Shown here: positions 8,814 to 16,890 of the stretch, one piece after another
Numbering within the stretch: the first letter of the stretch is position 1
How the letters are laid out: each line of letters opens with the position of its first letter
Assembly: GCA_015232355.1 (NCBI GenBank)
Contig: JADFZW010000005.1
Location: forward strand, 124,001-188,000
Length of the DNA: 64,000 bases
Origin: Oligoflexia bacterium
GTDB taxonomy: Bacteria > Bdellovibrionota > Bacteriovoracia > Bacteriovoracales > Bacteriovoracaceae
Reading direction: 5' to 3'
Position numbers and translations under genes: made by a program
The notes under the pieces: generated by a model
Database searches by the model: none
Told to the model about the DNA's origin: nothing
The model's input: the letters and a program-made list of their open reading frames with translations, nothing else

Positions 8814-9977
8814 TTACTTATTTTTAGTTGCTTCTTTTAAAAGCTTATCAACTGCAACCCACCTTGGGCCATATTTACACATATCATCAGTTGGATCCAT
8901 CCAAATAAAATCTGGGTGATCATCAACAGATTTCCCACTCCATTTGCCACCATCAATATTTCCATCTTTATCTATTTCTAGAGTAGCAGTGTAAATACTA
9001 TTTTTTTGAGCTCTCGGATCATCACCATAAGGTTTTACATTTGATGGAAGCTCTACTAACCAATCTACTTTCAATTCAATATCTACTTCTCGACGTCCAT
9101 TGGATATTTTTCTATCACTTATTACTTTAGTGCTAAAACCAAATACAGGTTGATTCCAGATAGGAGAATCTGTAGTTCTATCCATCACAAAGCCCTGATC
9201 ATTAGAAATTAAATTTGCCAATACAATAAAAAATGCTCCCGGATTGATATCAATATAAGATGGATCTTTTTTTCTAAATGGATTAAGTACACTAAGTTCA
9301 CATCTAGTTCCACAAGAACATCCTTTGAGTTCGCTTACTTCACCTACAAAATAAAGTGCTAGTGCTTTTAAATCTGAAGAAACAAATTTAATTTCAATTC
9401 CATCAGGATTCGTTACCGTAGTACAATCAGGTTCTGGATATTGCAGAGAAGCGGGTGACCATCCATGACAGAGACCCCACCAACCCTTGTTTAGTCCACT
9501 TAATATTCCACAAGCTTCTTTAGTTCTATCTATCTCTTCTTTTGTGAAAGTAAATTTATAATCTCCAAGTAAAAGATCTAATTTTTCAGTAGGTGATAAT
9601 TTAGCAATCTTTTCTGGACTCATTGATTTTAATTTTTTCTTAGTTAAAAATAATAGATCAAATCTAGTAGGTGTAAGATTGCCTTGAAATCTATTTCTAA
9701 TACCGCCAGCAACAGAAGGCCAATAACTTTCTGGCCACGGTATTTTTTTTAGTCTCGCTGATTTTGGAAGTGAATCAAAATTATGATTGAACTTCAATGG
9801 ATTATTTGCAAATTTCCCTGCTTTACTCATCTGATCTGGATTATTATTCTCTTCAAAATCGGCCATTGCAGCGGTAGTGCAAATTGTAGCAATTAAAAAC
9901 AAAGTAGAACTTTTCGTTAATAGATTAAAAATTTGATTACGCCAGTTACGCCAATTACGCCAGTACATAGTTTCCAT
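8814..9977 (-). CDS. Secreted transglutaminase of the GP42 elicitor family
   Basis: A 387-residue exported protein (signal peptide cut after AAMA, about residue 39). The catalytic region reads GWWGLCHGWSPAS with nucleophile Cys170, as expected for the TGase_elicitor fold (Pfam PF16683, peptidase family M81 style). At residues 273-281 it has IWNQPVFGF, closely matching the Pep-13 surface motif (VWNQPVRGF) of the Phytophthora GP42 transglutaminase. A later DDHPDFIW and a Cys cluster (GCSCGTRC, about 219-226) fit the family. Such enzymes crosslink Gln and Lys side chains of proteins; relatives are known from oomycetes and marine vibrios. The start is ATG 9977 after GGAGGAGGG. The first 15 residues carry a WRN triplet repeat from a 9-bp DNA repeat, and a later start cannot be excluded. 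Substrate and destination are unknown. Confidence 0.85.
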   Translation of the reverse strand: METMYWRNWRNWRNQIFNLLTKSSTLFLIATICTTAAMADFEENNNPDQMSKAGKFANNPLKFNHNFDSLPKSARLKKIPWPESYWPSVAGGIRNRFQGNLTPTRFDLLFLTKKKLKSMSPEKIAKLSPTEKLDLLLGDYKFTFTKEEIDRTKEACGILSGLNKGWWGLCHGWSPASLQYPEPDCTTVTNPDGIEIKFVSSDLKALALYFVGEVSELKGCSCGTRCELSVLNPFRKKDPSYIDINPGAFFIVLANLISNDQGFVMDRTTDSPIWNQPVFGFSTKVISDRKISNGRREVDIELKVDWLVELPSNVKPYGDDPRAQKNSIYTATLEIDKDGNIDGGKWSGKSVDDHPDFIWMDPTDDMCKYGPRWVAVDKLLKEATKNK

Positions 9978-10356
9978 AGTTATCCCTCCTCCTTAAAGTG
10001 ATATCAATAAAATAAATTAAAATGATGAAATGTCGTCAACATGACATTTCCAAATCTATTGCATTACATTTTAACGAAAATTTGTTTAGTAAATAAATTT
10101 TTTTTAGAGTTTCTTATATTTTCGATAAGATAAAAAAATTATGAGAAATATTTATTTAGAAAAGTGCCCAGAAAAATTGTCATTCTCCCGAAAGCACATT
10201 CTCCCGAAAGCACTATCCCGAAAGCACACATACTCAAAAAGCCATACTCAATAAGTTAGGGTAAATAAAATTTTTTCAGTAATCAGATAACAGCATCTAG
10301 ATGAGAGAAGAAGGTTGAAGGGTGAGATCTGTTACAAATTATTAATAGATTAATCG
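9978..10356. other. 379-bp region without a recognisable gene
   Basis: Lies upstream of the transglutaminase gene. It holds the transglutaminase ribosome site (GGAGGAGGG near 9985-9993), AT-rich promoter-like sequence, and the three 16/14-bp direct repeats at 10181-10226. I see no supported ORF. Confidence 0.5.
10181..10226. repeat. Three tandem direct repeats (iteron-like)
   Basis: Two perfect 16-bp copies (CATTCTCCCGAAAGCA at 10181-10196 and 10197-10212) are followed by a 14-bp copy, CTATCCCGAAAGCA (10213-10226). The shared core is TCCCGAAAGCA, more G+C-rich than its surroundings. It lies about 200 bases upstream of the transglutaminase start. It could be a protein-binding array or a slippage product. 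Confidence 0.7.
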
Positions 10357-10470
10357 TTAACAATGGTGAGTAGTAAATAAAACAATTACAACAAAGGTGA
10401 AAATATAAACTGAATTAAGCAACAAGATAGCTACATATAATTTTTCATTAAACACTTGCAAATCATTCAT
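10357..10470 (-). CDS. 37-residue single-pass membrane mini-protein
   Basis: ATG at 10470 is preceded by AGGAGGTG, a near-perfect ribosome site 6 bases upstream. The product starts MNDLQVFNEKLYVAILLLNS and continues with an uninterrupted hydrophobic helix (VYIFTFVVIVLF), then TTHHC. Strong translation signal and a clean transmembrane helix support a real gene. Function unknown; possibilities include a membrane regulator or a toxin-like peptide. Confidence 0.6.
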   Translation of the reverse strand: MNDLQVFNEKLYVAILLLNSVYIFTFVVIVLFTTHHC

Positions 10471-10505
10471 TGTTTGCACCTCCTACCTTTTATTTTTTTA
10501 TTGAT

Positions 10506-10543
10506 TTTTATGATTTAATTTTTATAAAAATAAAATCATAAAA
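10506..10543. promoter_or_regulatory. 38-bp A/T inverted repeat upstream of the mini-protein
   Basis: Arms TTTTATGATTT (10506-10516) and AAATCATAAAA (10533-10543) are perfectly complementary and enclose ATTTTTATAAAAAT, itself palindromic. It sits about 25 bases before the ribosome site of the 37-residue gene. No T-run follows, so an operator or mRNA hairpin is more likely than a terminator. Confidence 0.4.
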
Positions 10544-10700
10544 GGTGATGAAGCAAATTAACATATAATTTGTAAGCAAGTATTAAACATTGAATGAAGT
10601 TATGTTCATCCATATCCTATATGTTAGCATTAATCTAATTATTATTTTATCGTACAATGGTGAAAATTGATAACCGTAAATCAAGCGTCGATGAAAATAA

Positions 10701-11552
10701 CTACACATCCGCATGAAAAACTGAATCAGAAATTGTTTGCAATATATTAATTGAGAAGTTATGAATACTATCATAAATTCCATTTTTAGTCATTGTTCTA
10801 CAGTCATCGTTTCTTGCATTGTCTAGTTCAATACCAGCTTTCATCACACATCCACATCCAATTGCTCCACAAACAATTGGAGTTAATGTTGATGTTTTTA
10901 ATCCAAATTTCAGAAGTGATAGTGGACGAATATTTTGACAAGTAAAATTTCTTATCTTTGTACTTGAGTCTTTATTTTTGTTCATATTTTTTAAACTATC
11001 TCTAATATCATTAAAAGCATTTCCAGGCATTGGTAGTTGATAAAATGGGAATGAAAACATCCCAAAGATCTTTTCTCTCTTTTTATTAATATTTATATTT
11101 AAGATTTTTTCAGCTACAAAATAGGTCGCACTAGCACAATTTGCATTACCATTTGTAAATTTACTTGCTAAATTATGAAATTCCTCTTGCCATTTTTTTA
11201 AAATTTGTTTGTAGTCTCCATCAAATTCAAAACTAACTACGCTTATTGCTGATCTTTCGTTTTTATTTAATTTCTTAGGAGTATATTTTGGCAAAGCAAC
11301 TTTATTACCTATTGATAGTTTATTTGCTTCGATCTCTTCTCCTTTTTCATTAAGCTTATACACATCAACATGAATATGAGGAATATTGGGAAAAAGCAAA
11401 TAGTATAAAAACTTCACTCGAATATTATCAGCATATGCTGAGGGAATAAATATAGTTGATATAGTTAATATAGTTACTACAGTTGATATAATAAATACGG
11501 TGAATACGGTGGATACAAAAAAACCATGTATAAATAAAATTAATCGTTTCAT
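10701..11552 (-). CDS. Exported protein with His and Asn-Cys motifs, possibly a cysteine peptidase-like fold
   Basis: A long hydrophobic signal (residues 1-41, cut after SAYA) is partly built from a DNA repeat giving STVVTILTISTIF. The mature protein has an early PHIHVDVY and a later NANCASATYFVAEK (about residue 140). A His strand followed by an N-C-A helix start recalls permuted papain-fold enzymes (NlpC/P60, LRAT or DUF4105-like), but the match is too weak to name. Further Cys occur near the C-terminus (CGAIGCGC). It lies on the same strand, 67 bases downstream of the App1-like gene, and could be co-transcribed with it. Confidence 0.6.
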   Translation of the reverse strand: MKRLILFIHGFFVSTVFTVFIISTVVTILTISTIFIPSAYADNIRVKFLYYLLFPNIPHIHVDVYKLNEKGEEIEANKLSIGNKVALPKYTPKKLNKNERSAISVVSFEFDGDYKQILKKWQEEFHNLASKFTNGNANCASATYFVAEKILNININKKREKIFGMFSFPFYQLPMPGNAFNDIRDSLKNMNKNKDSSTKIRNFTCQNIRPLSLLKFGLKTSTLTPIVCGAIGCGCVMKAGIELDNARNDDCRTMTKNGIYDSIHNFSINILQTISDSVFHADV

Positions 11553-11619
11553 TTCAAACTCCTTTTTAAACTATATTTCAATTTCCATATAAATCAAAAT
11601 ATAACAAATCAATATAAAA

Positions 11620-12441
11620 TCAATGCGGGATGTATTCTGGAATCAGCACTCCATCTTCGAAATCTTTAATTATAGCTTCTTTTAATTTTCCATCTATGAC
11701 ATCTTTCAAAATTTTATTGTTTAGCAAATCCATCTCCGATGTAAAATAGTTAATCCCTAACATCTCAGGTTTTTTAGCATCAACTTTTCTTATAAATATC
11801 TCTGTCTCTACTTTTTTATTTTTCAAATCTAGTTCAACATCAGAGACCACCGACTTGTAAGCTTCCTGATCATATTCAGCATTATCTCCAAAAAATAACA
11901 CTTTAATCTTTGACCTCTCTTTTTTATCAGATTCAGAACCTAAACAACCATCAACATTTCTATCCCTAATATCTACATCTAAACTATCAACCGAAGTTAG
12001 ATTGCTTATCGTTTCTTGGATAAACTCTTTCAATGCTCTTATTTTGAAATTACATTTATTCTCAAACATTTCCTTGATACTTCTTTGTCTAATTGTACCT
12101 TCCTTGCTTGCATCGGGAACATCATTTTCCAACAACCAATCACTAACATTTAACATTGAAGGTGATAAGCTTAAGTAAAAAAATCTTACATCATCTCCTT
12201 TTTTTTCATAATATGTCTTTATATTTTGATAAATAGCAATCAACTTATCAAATGGTTCTACATTCCCCCAAAGATGTCTAATCACCATCTCTCTTGTATT
12301 CATAACATTCGATTTTTTTATCGTATCATCCAAATCGCTTATAACAATAACAACATTTGCAAAAGAAGATATTGAAAATATTATATTAATGAAACTAAGA
12401 GTAATTATCATCCCTGTTCTAATTAATATTAAAAACTTCAT
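11620..12441 (-). CDS. Exported App1-like phosphatase-domain protein (DUF2183, HAD-like)
   Basis: A signal peptide (cut near SSFA, residue 28) precedes VVIVISDLDDTIKKSNV, the D-x-D-D-T nucleophile loop of HAD-type phosphatases in the form seen in App1/DUF2183 proteins. Further motifs are FFYLSLSPSMLNVSDWL (about residue 95, the Ser/Thr motif) and KVLFFGDNAEYDQEAY (about 197-212, the acidic metal-binding motif; family form GDSGEKDPEIY). The yeast member App1 is a phosphatidate phosphatase, which makes a phospholipid substrate plausible. Export of such an enzyme would fit action on membranes outside the cell, but that is inference. AAAGGA lies 10 bases upstream of the start. Confidence 0.75.
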   Translation of the reverse strand: MKFLILIRTGMIITLSFINIIFSISSFANVVIVISDLDDTIKKSNVMNTREMVIRHLWGNVEPFDKLIAIYQNIKTYYEKKGDDVRFFYLSLSPSMLNVSDWLLENDVPDASKEGTIRQRSIKEMFENKCNFKIRALKEFIQETISNLTSVDSLDVDIRDRNVDGCLGSESDKKERSKIKVLFFGDNAEYDQEAYKSVVSDVELDLKNKKVETEIFIRKVDAKKPEMLGINYFTSEMDLLNNKILKDVIDGKLKEAIIKDFEDGVLIPEYIPH

Positions 12442-12647
12442 TCTATCTATTCCTTTATTCTTTTTATTCTTTTAACCCTTAACACTGATTATCGATTACA
12501 TTATTAATACTATTCTTATTTTATCCTTAATAAGTACTTAATAAAAAAAAATTGATGTTCTATAAATTTTTTTAGATAAATATGCTAGAATACAAGATAT
12601 TAAAAAGGAGTAAATATAAATTATTTCTTTTAAAGTGCCATATTTTA

Positions 12648-12660
12648 GGGGGTACTCCCC
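12648..12660. terminator. Short G/C hairpin at the end of thpR
   Basis: GGGGG, TACT, CCCC directly abuts the thpR stop codon. It is a stable, isolated G/C stem in AT-rich DNA. Neither strand shows a proper T-run after it, so termination is only one possibility. Confidence 0.3.
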
Positions 12661-13233
12661 TTATTGCAAACACCTGTAGCTAAATTCTTTTCTGTAAATA
12701 GATTTTTTTGAGGTTAATTTACTAGAATAGAGATGTATTTGATCTACAATAATTGGATCTGATTTATATAAATTATATTCCTCTACCAATGACCCCACTC
12801 TACTAGATAATCCCTTGGCGGATAAACCAGCTTGAGCAGCATCAACATCGTTTATTCTCGCTAATGTTAAATGAGGTATATATTTTCTTGTTTCTCCCTC
12901 CAATCCAAATTGAACCAACTTCCTTTCAATCTTTTTTTGCAATGAGATCAATTCATCACTCCTCTTTACGCCAACCCAGATTACTTTAATCATTCCTCGA
13001 GACTCAAAAGTTCCAACTCCACTTAAACTTATTGTAAATTTTTTAAAATCAATTTCTGATAATAGATTGGCAACCTCTTTAAAATTTGCGCCATCCAATT
13101 CACCCAAAAAACGTAAAGTCAAATGCATCTGCTCACGCTCACTCCATCTGGCACCAGGCAAACCAATACGAATTTGCAAAAGCTGCTCTTTAATCTCCTC
13201 TGGAAAATCTATGGCCACAAAAAGTCGAATCAT
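12661..13233 (-). CDS. thpR: RNA 2',3'-cyclic phosphodiesterase / 2'-5' RNA ligase-like
   Basis: A 190-residue protein of the 2H phosphoesterase superfamily. The two catalytic His motifs are HLTLRFLGE (His37) and HLTLARI (His121), with the usual RLFVAIDFPEE start. Family members open 2',3'-cyclic phosphates and can join 2'-5' RNA ends in vitro. I place the start at ATG 13233 because AAGGAG lies 7 bases upstream. An upstream in-frame ATG at 13299 would add only a Lys-rich tail encoded by a homopurine repeat. Confidence 0.9.
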   Translation of the reverse strand: MIRLFVAIDFPEEIKEQLLQIRIGLPGARWSEREQMHLTLRFLGELDGANFKEVANLLSEIDFKKFTISLSGVGTFESRGMIKVIWVGVKRSDELISLQKKIERKLVQFGLEGETRKYIPHLTLARINDVDAAQAGLSAKGLSSRVGSLVEEYNLYKSDPIIVDQIHLYSSKLTSKKSIYRKEFSYRCLQ

Positions 13234-13240
13234 GATTAAA

Positions 13241-13291
13241 CTCCTTTTTTTTCCTTTTTTCCTTTTTTCCTTTTTTTCTTTTTTTTTATTA
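13241..13291. repeat. 50-bp homopyrimidine/homopurine tract at the thpR start
   Basis: On the plus strand this is CTCC followed by runs of 6-9 T separated by CC or C (unit about 8 bp, four copies). It includes the thpR ribosome site. Length changes here could alter thpR translation. Confidence 0.6.
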
Positions 13292-13312
13292 GGTCCCATC
13301 TTTAATTAATAC

Positions 13313-13341
13313 TTGAGAAACCGAAAAAATAAGTTTAGAAT
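13313..13341 (+). promoter_or_regulatory. Sigma70-like promoter of the Lys-rich mini-protein
   Basis: TTGAGA (13313-13318) and TAGAAT (13336-13341) are separated by exactly 17 bases. The expected transcription start near 13348 leaves a leader of about 48 bases before the ATG at 13396. Confidence 0.5.
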
Positions 13342-13395
13342 TATTTTAATTAAATAATAATATTAACCAATCAACCACCAAATTTGGAGGAAAAA

Positions 13396-13506
13396 ATGGC
13401 AAAAGGGCAAGACAAAGGACAAGATAAAGGAAAAAGCAAAGGGAAAAAGAAGCTTACTATTAAAGAAAAAAAAGAAAAAAAGAAAGCAAAAGCAAGTGCT
13501 AAGTAA
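13396..13506 (+). CDS. 36-residue Lys-rich basic protein
   Basis: ATG at 13396 has GGAGG 5 bases upstream and a consensus-like promoter. The product starts MAKGQDKGQDKGKSKGKKK and continues with a Lys/Glu/Ala helix (IKEKKEKKKAKASAK). Seventeen of 36 residues are Lys and none is aromatic. Similar tiny basic proteins starting MAKGQ occur elsewhere in bacteria as hypothetical proteins, as far as I recall. Nucleic-acid binding is the obvious guess from charge but is unproven. Confidence 0.65.
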   Translation: MAKGQDKGQDKGKSKGKKKLTIKEKKEKKKAKASAK

Positions 13507-13730
13507 TTTTTGTTTATTTTGTTTATTTAATTTATTCTAATCAAACTCTCTTTCCTCTCTTTCACCTATTATAAAATCATCATATATTTATCTTCGCCAG
13601 CATAGATATCCGAATATATTTATCTAAATGTTTTTGCTCTTTCAACCGTTAAGTTAATCATCTTGAGCTCCGCTCTAAGTGAAATAATTTTATATAAACA
13701 AATTTAACATTTAATTATTGGCCCTAAAAC

Positions 13731-16700
13731 ATGACTAGAAAAATTAACCTCTTATTACCTTTACTATTAATTTCCTCTCTATTTTTTCTTCCGTCTTGTG
13801 TACAAAAAAATGGAGGAAATTCACCTTCAAATACTAACAGTAATAGCATTTCAAAAAACAATTCTAGCACTAGATATAACTTCCCCGATTCTTCTAATTT
13901 GAACAACATTGAACTTTCAAACACCAATGCAAACATTAATACAACTCCTATTCCAAAAATTAATCAAAATATTCCTATTATTCCTACTATTCCTGTTAGT
14001 GCTACTAACTCAACCATCGTCTCCTCCTCTAGTACACTTTTGTCGAATGGAAAAGATACCGCTACAATAACCGTATCACTAAAAGATTCAAAAAATAATT
14101 TATTAAACTCCCAAAAAACAGTAATTTTATCCTCTAATAGAGGAACAACTGATATCATCACCAACAATTCATCAGTAGGAGGTATAATATCTTTCACTGT
14201 TAAATCAACAACTGCAGGAACTGCAAACTTTCAAGCAACTGTAATAGATAATATCAATGGAAATGAAAATGTAATTCTAAATAATCAAGTACCAATAAAA
14301 TTCATAGATCTTCCTGCAACTAATAACAATAGTGCTATTTCTATTTCTAAAAATAAAATCATGGCCAATCAAACAGACTTTGCACAAATTACCGTTACTG
14401 CTATAAATGAGATTAACAAACCAATTGCTAATAAAACAGTTTCTATTTCTGTTTCCAGCACAGGAGATAGTGTCTCCATTTTCCCAACTAATTCTTCTCT
14501 CACAAATCAAAATGGTGCTGCTATCTTTAACATTAAATCATCTACTATAGGAAAAACTTCATTTAATGCTACAATTACGGCCACAATCAATAATGATACT
14601 AGTAATAGTGCTAGTAGTTTTCAAAAATCTATAAGTGTCACCTTCTTAAACGAACCAGTTAATCTCGTAATCAGCAAAACACTCAGTACTATTACATCAT
14701 CTTCATCTTCAATAATCGCTGATGGATTGGAGTTTTCTACAATCACTGTAACTTTAAAAGATCAAAATGGAGCAGTTGTCCCTGGCCAACAAATTTCCAT
14801 TTTATCATCAATAAATTCAGATACAATTACTTCACTTTCAAATGTCACCAATGAAAAAGGAGATGCTACTTTCACCATTAAATCAAAAACAATAGGTAGT
14901 AGAACCATTTCCGCAACTGCAAGCAGCAATACAACACCTACTGTGTCTTTGGCCAATACCTTAAATTTAACTTTTACAATAGATATTACTGGGCCAATTT
15001 GCCTTGATTCTCCTCCTTATCAAATTGGTAGTGGCGAAACATGCTATCTCAGTAATAGCGACTATCAACTACTCGAACAAAATAAACTCTTAACTCGTCC
15101 CAAACCATACTATCTTCCCTCTACCGGAAACACGAACGCAGGTACTATTAAAACATCATTGGAAGCAAAGAAAGCAAAGGAAGCAAAACAAAATGAACAA
15201 AGAATGCTTTGGATAAAAGCTTCCAATATAGGAACAGATGCTATGGCCATAAGTAAATTTATGGAAAAAAATCCTGAAAAGGCTAAAGAGTTAAGAAAAA
15301 AATTAATCAATAATGATAATATAGATAATAGTATTCATCGTATTAAAGATAGAAGAGGAAAAACAAAGTCTAGAGTTCTTTTAGGCAAACGATTTATGTT
15401 AAAGGCAATTCGCAATTCAATAGAATTTAGTACATCAATAAAACATAATCGTAGAATTTATCTATCATTACGCCTCATACTTGAAAAGGACATTCCAAAT
15501 TCTGAATTAATAATAAGTGATCAAGATCTAGAAAATTTATCACTTGAAGAGATTAAATCACTCATTGAAAAAACATCCCATGCTGTTGCTACTGAAATAC
15601 AACTCTATTCTGATGGTTATTATTCACCATTATCTTTCACATCATCGTCTTCTACTGAAACACAAACTCAAACTCAGACACAAACTGAGACACAAACGGA
15701 GACACAAACTCAAACTCAGACCCAAACACAAATAGAGCTAGAAGGAGTCTCTTGCGATTTTAGCAGTACAGGTCAAGTCCCTGAAACCTTCGTCTGCAAT
15801 AGTACAAATTATCAAGAGAATGTTGGGGCCGGTAAAGGATGGGATTGGAGTACTGATAATATTAATCATCAAGATTCTTCTAATACAAGCATAATCGAAC
15901 ATTGCAATTTTCCTCTTAAACCTAAACTCACTTGTATCAAGGATCAAAGTAATAGAGGTACATGTGTTATCTTTTCAATGGTGGCCGCCATCGAGACAAT
16001 GCTTTTTAAAAAAATAAATGTTCGTGCAAATTTATCTGAACAGGATGTAAACTACAAAATCAAAAATGAATGGTATCCTGAAAACGAAGATGGATACTCT
16101 GTTAGTTATCTAGCATCTGATCTAACTACAAAAACCAATTATAATTATTTCATTCCATTTGAATATCAGTGGAATTATAATCCTGCCACATGTCTTAGTG
16201 GTTCTTCCTTTATAAATGCATGCAAAAATTGCGATCCAGGATATAATCGTAATGGTTTTGCCTCTTATTATCCAGAATATTGTTCCAACAATGCATCTGA
16301 AGGACAACATGTTTGTATCTCAGGAACTACTCCTGATAACATAAATCAAGCAAATAATTGTGGATATCGTAGTTATGTAAAAAATCGAAACATTGGCGTT
16401 AAACTGCTTGGTCAGATGAATATACCTATTGATCCTAGCAAACCTGATAGTGCCATTAGTACAATGATTAGTTATTTAAATAATGGTTTTCCAGTTTCAA
16501 TAGCTGTTCAACTAAACACAACTATTAATAATGCCAAAATATCTGGTGTTGTTCCAGATCCTCTTCCTGAAGATAAATCTGCAGGTGGACATGCAATGCT
16601 TGCTGTTGCTTTTATTCCTTGTAACTTACTTGTTAATTCAGGATTCAGCAGATGTTTACCTTCTGTAGTAAATGATCTCACTAACCCAAACAGAGGTATA

Positions 16701-16835
16701 TTTGTTATAAAAAATTCATGGGGCACATCCTTTGGTGATTATGGATTTTTATATATTTCAGATTTATACTTTAGAAATTACGGGTGGGAATATGTGGCCA
16801 TAACTGATGTCTCTTATTCTCCTCCTACGCAATAA
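13731..16835 (+). CDS. Lipoprotein with Ig-like domains and a C-terminal papain-type protease
   Basis: A 1034-residue surface protein. The lipobox FLPSC gives Cys23. A Ser/Asn linker is followed by three invasin/Big-1-like Ig domains at about residues 95-190, 200-305 and 315-420. Each has the pattern I(S/T)..K......G.(D/E)...ITVT(L/A)KD and ends in F.VKS.T.G. A helical Lys-rich section (470-620) and a T-Q/E repeat (about 642-667) lead to a peptidase C1A domain. That domain has oxyanion Gln739, nucleophile Cys745 (DQSNRGTCVIF), His954 (GGHAMLAV) and Asn995 (KNSWGTSFGDYGF). All four catalytic residues are present, so it is probably active. The usual Trp after the Cys is Val. The Ig rod would hold the protease away from the membrane. 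There is no clear ribosome site before the ATG. Confidence 0.85.
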   Translation: MTRKINLLLPLLLISSLFFLPSCVQKNGGNSPSNTNSNSISKNNSSTRYNFPDSSNLNNIELSNTNANINTTPIPKINQNIPIIPTIPVSATNSTIVSSSSTLLSNGKDTATITVSLKDSKNNLLNSQKTVILSSNRGTTDIITNNSSVGGIISFTVKSTTAGTANFQATVIDNINGNENVILNNQVPIKFIDLPATNNNSAISISKNKIMANQTDFAQITVTAINEINKPIANKTVSISVSSTGDSVSIFPTNSSLTNQNGAAIFNIKSSTIGKTSFNATITATINNDTSNSASSFQKSISVTFLNEPVNLVISKTLSTITSSSSSIIADGLEFSTITVTLKDQNGAVVPGQQISILSSINSDTITSLSNVTNEKGDATFTIKSKTIGSRTISATASSNTTPTVSLANTLNLTFTIDITGPICLDSPPYQIGSGETCYLSNSDYQLLEQNKLLTRPKPYYLPSTGNTNAGTIKTSLEAKKAKEAKQNEQRMLWIKASNIGTDAMAISKFMEKNPEKAKELRKKLINNDNIDNSIHRIKDRRGKTKSRVLLGKRFMLKAIRNSIEFSTSIKHNRRIYLSLRLILEKDIPNSELIISDQDLENLSLEEIKSLIEKTSHAVATEIQLYSDGYYSPLSFTSSSSTETQTQTQTQTETQTETQTQTQTQTQIELEGVSCDFSSTGQVPETFVCNSTNYQENVGAGKGWDWSTDNINHQDSSNTSIIEHCNFPLKPKLTCIKDQSNRGTCVIFSMVAAIETMLFKKINVRANLSEQDVNYKIKNEWYPENEDGYSVSYLASDLTTKTNYNYFIPFEYQWNYNPATCLSGSSFINACKNCDPGYNRNGFASYYPEYCSNNASEGQHVCISGTTPDNINQANNCGYRSYVKNRNIGVKLLGQMNIPIDPSKPDSAISTMISYLNNGFPVSIAVQLNTTINNAKISGVVPDPLPEDKSAGGHAMLAVAFIPCNLLVNSGFSRCLPSVVNDLTNPNRGIFVIKNSWGTSFGDYGFLYISDLYFRNYGWEYVAITDVSYSPPTQ
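15655..15732 (+). repeat. In-frame 6/12-bp repeat encoding Thr-Gln/Thr-Glu
   Basis: CAAACT, CAGACA and GAGACA units give a run of about 13 TQ or TE dipeptides between the helical part and the protease domain of the lipoprotease. All units are multiples of 3, so copy-number change keeps the frame and would change linker length. Confidence 0.8.
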
Positions 16836-16890
16836 CATAAAAACATAATAAAATTTAAAATAAAAAACTATCAACAAGGAATTATCTATT

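Noticed and set aside
10583..10783. 66-codon minus-strand frame overlapping the end of the 283-residue exported gene
   Set aside because: Lacks a ribosome site and overlaps a better supported gene by 83 bases.
13964..14956. Minus-strand frames inside the Ig-papain lipoprotein gene
   Set aside because: They are low-complexity shadows of the Ig repeats without ribosome sites.
15544..15735. 63-codon frame with an HKLKL repeat in another frame of the TQ repeat
   Set aside because: It is the frame-shifted reading of the same repeat array and has no independent start signals.
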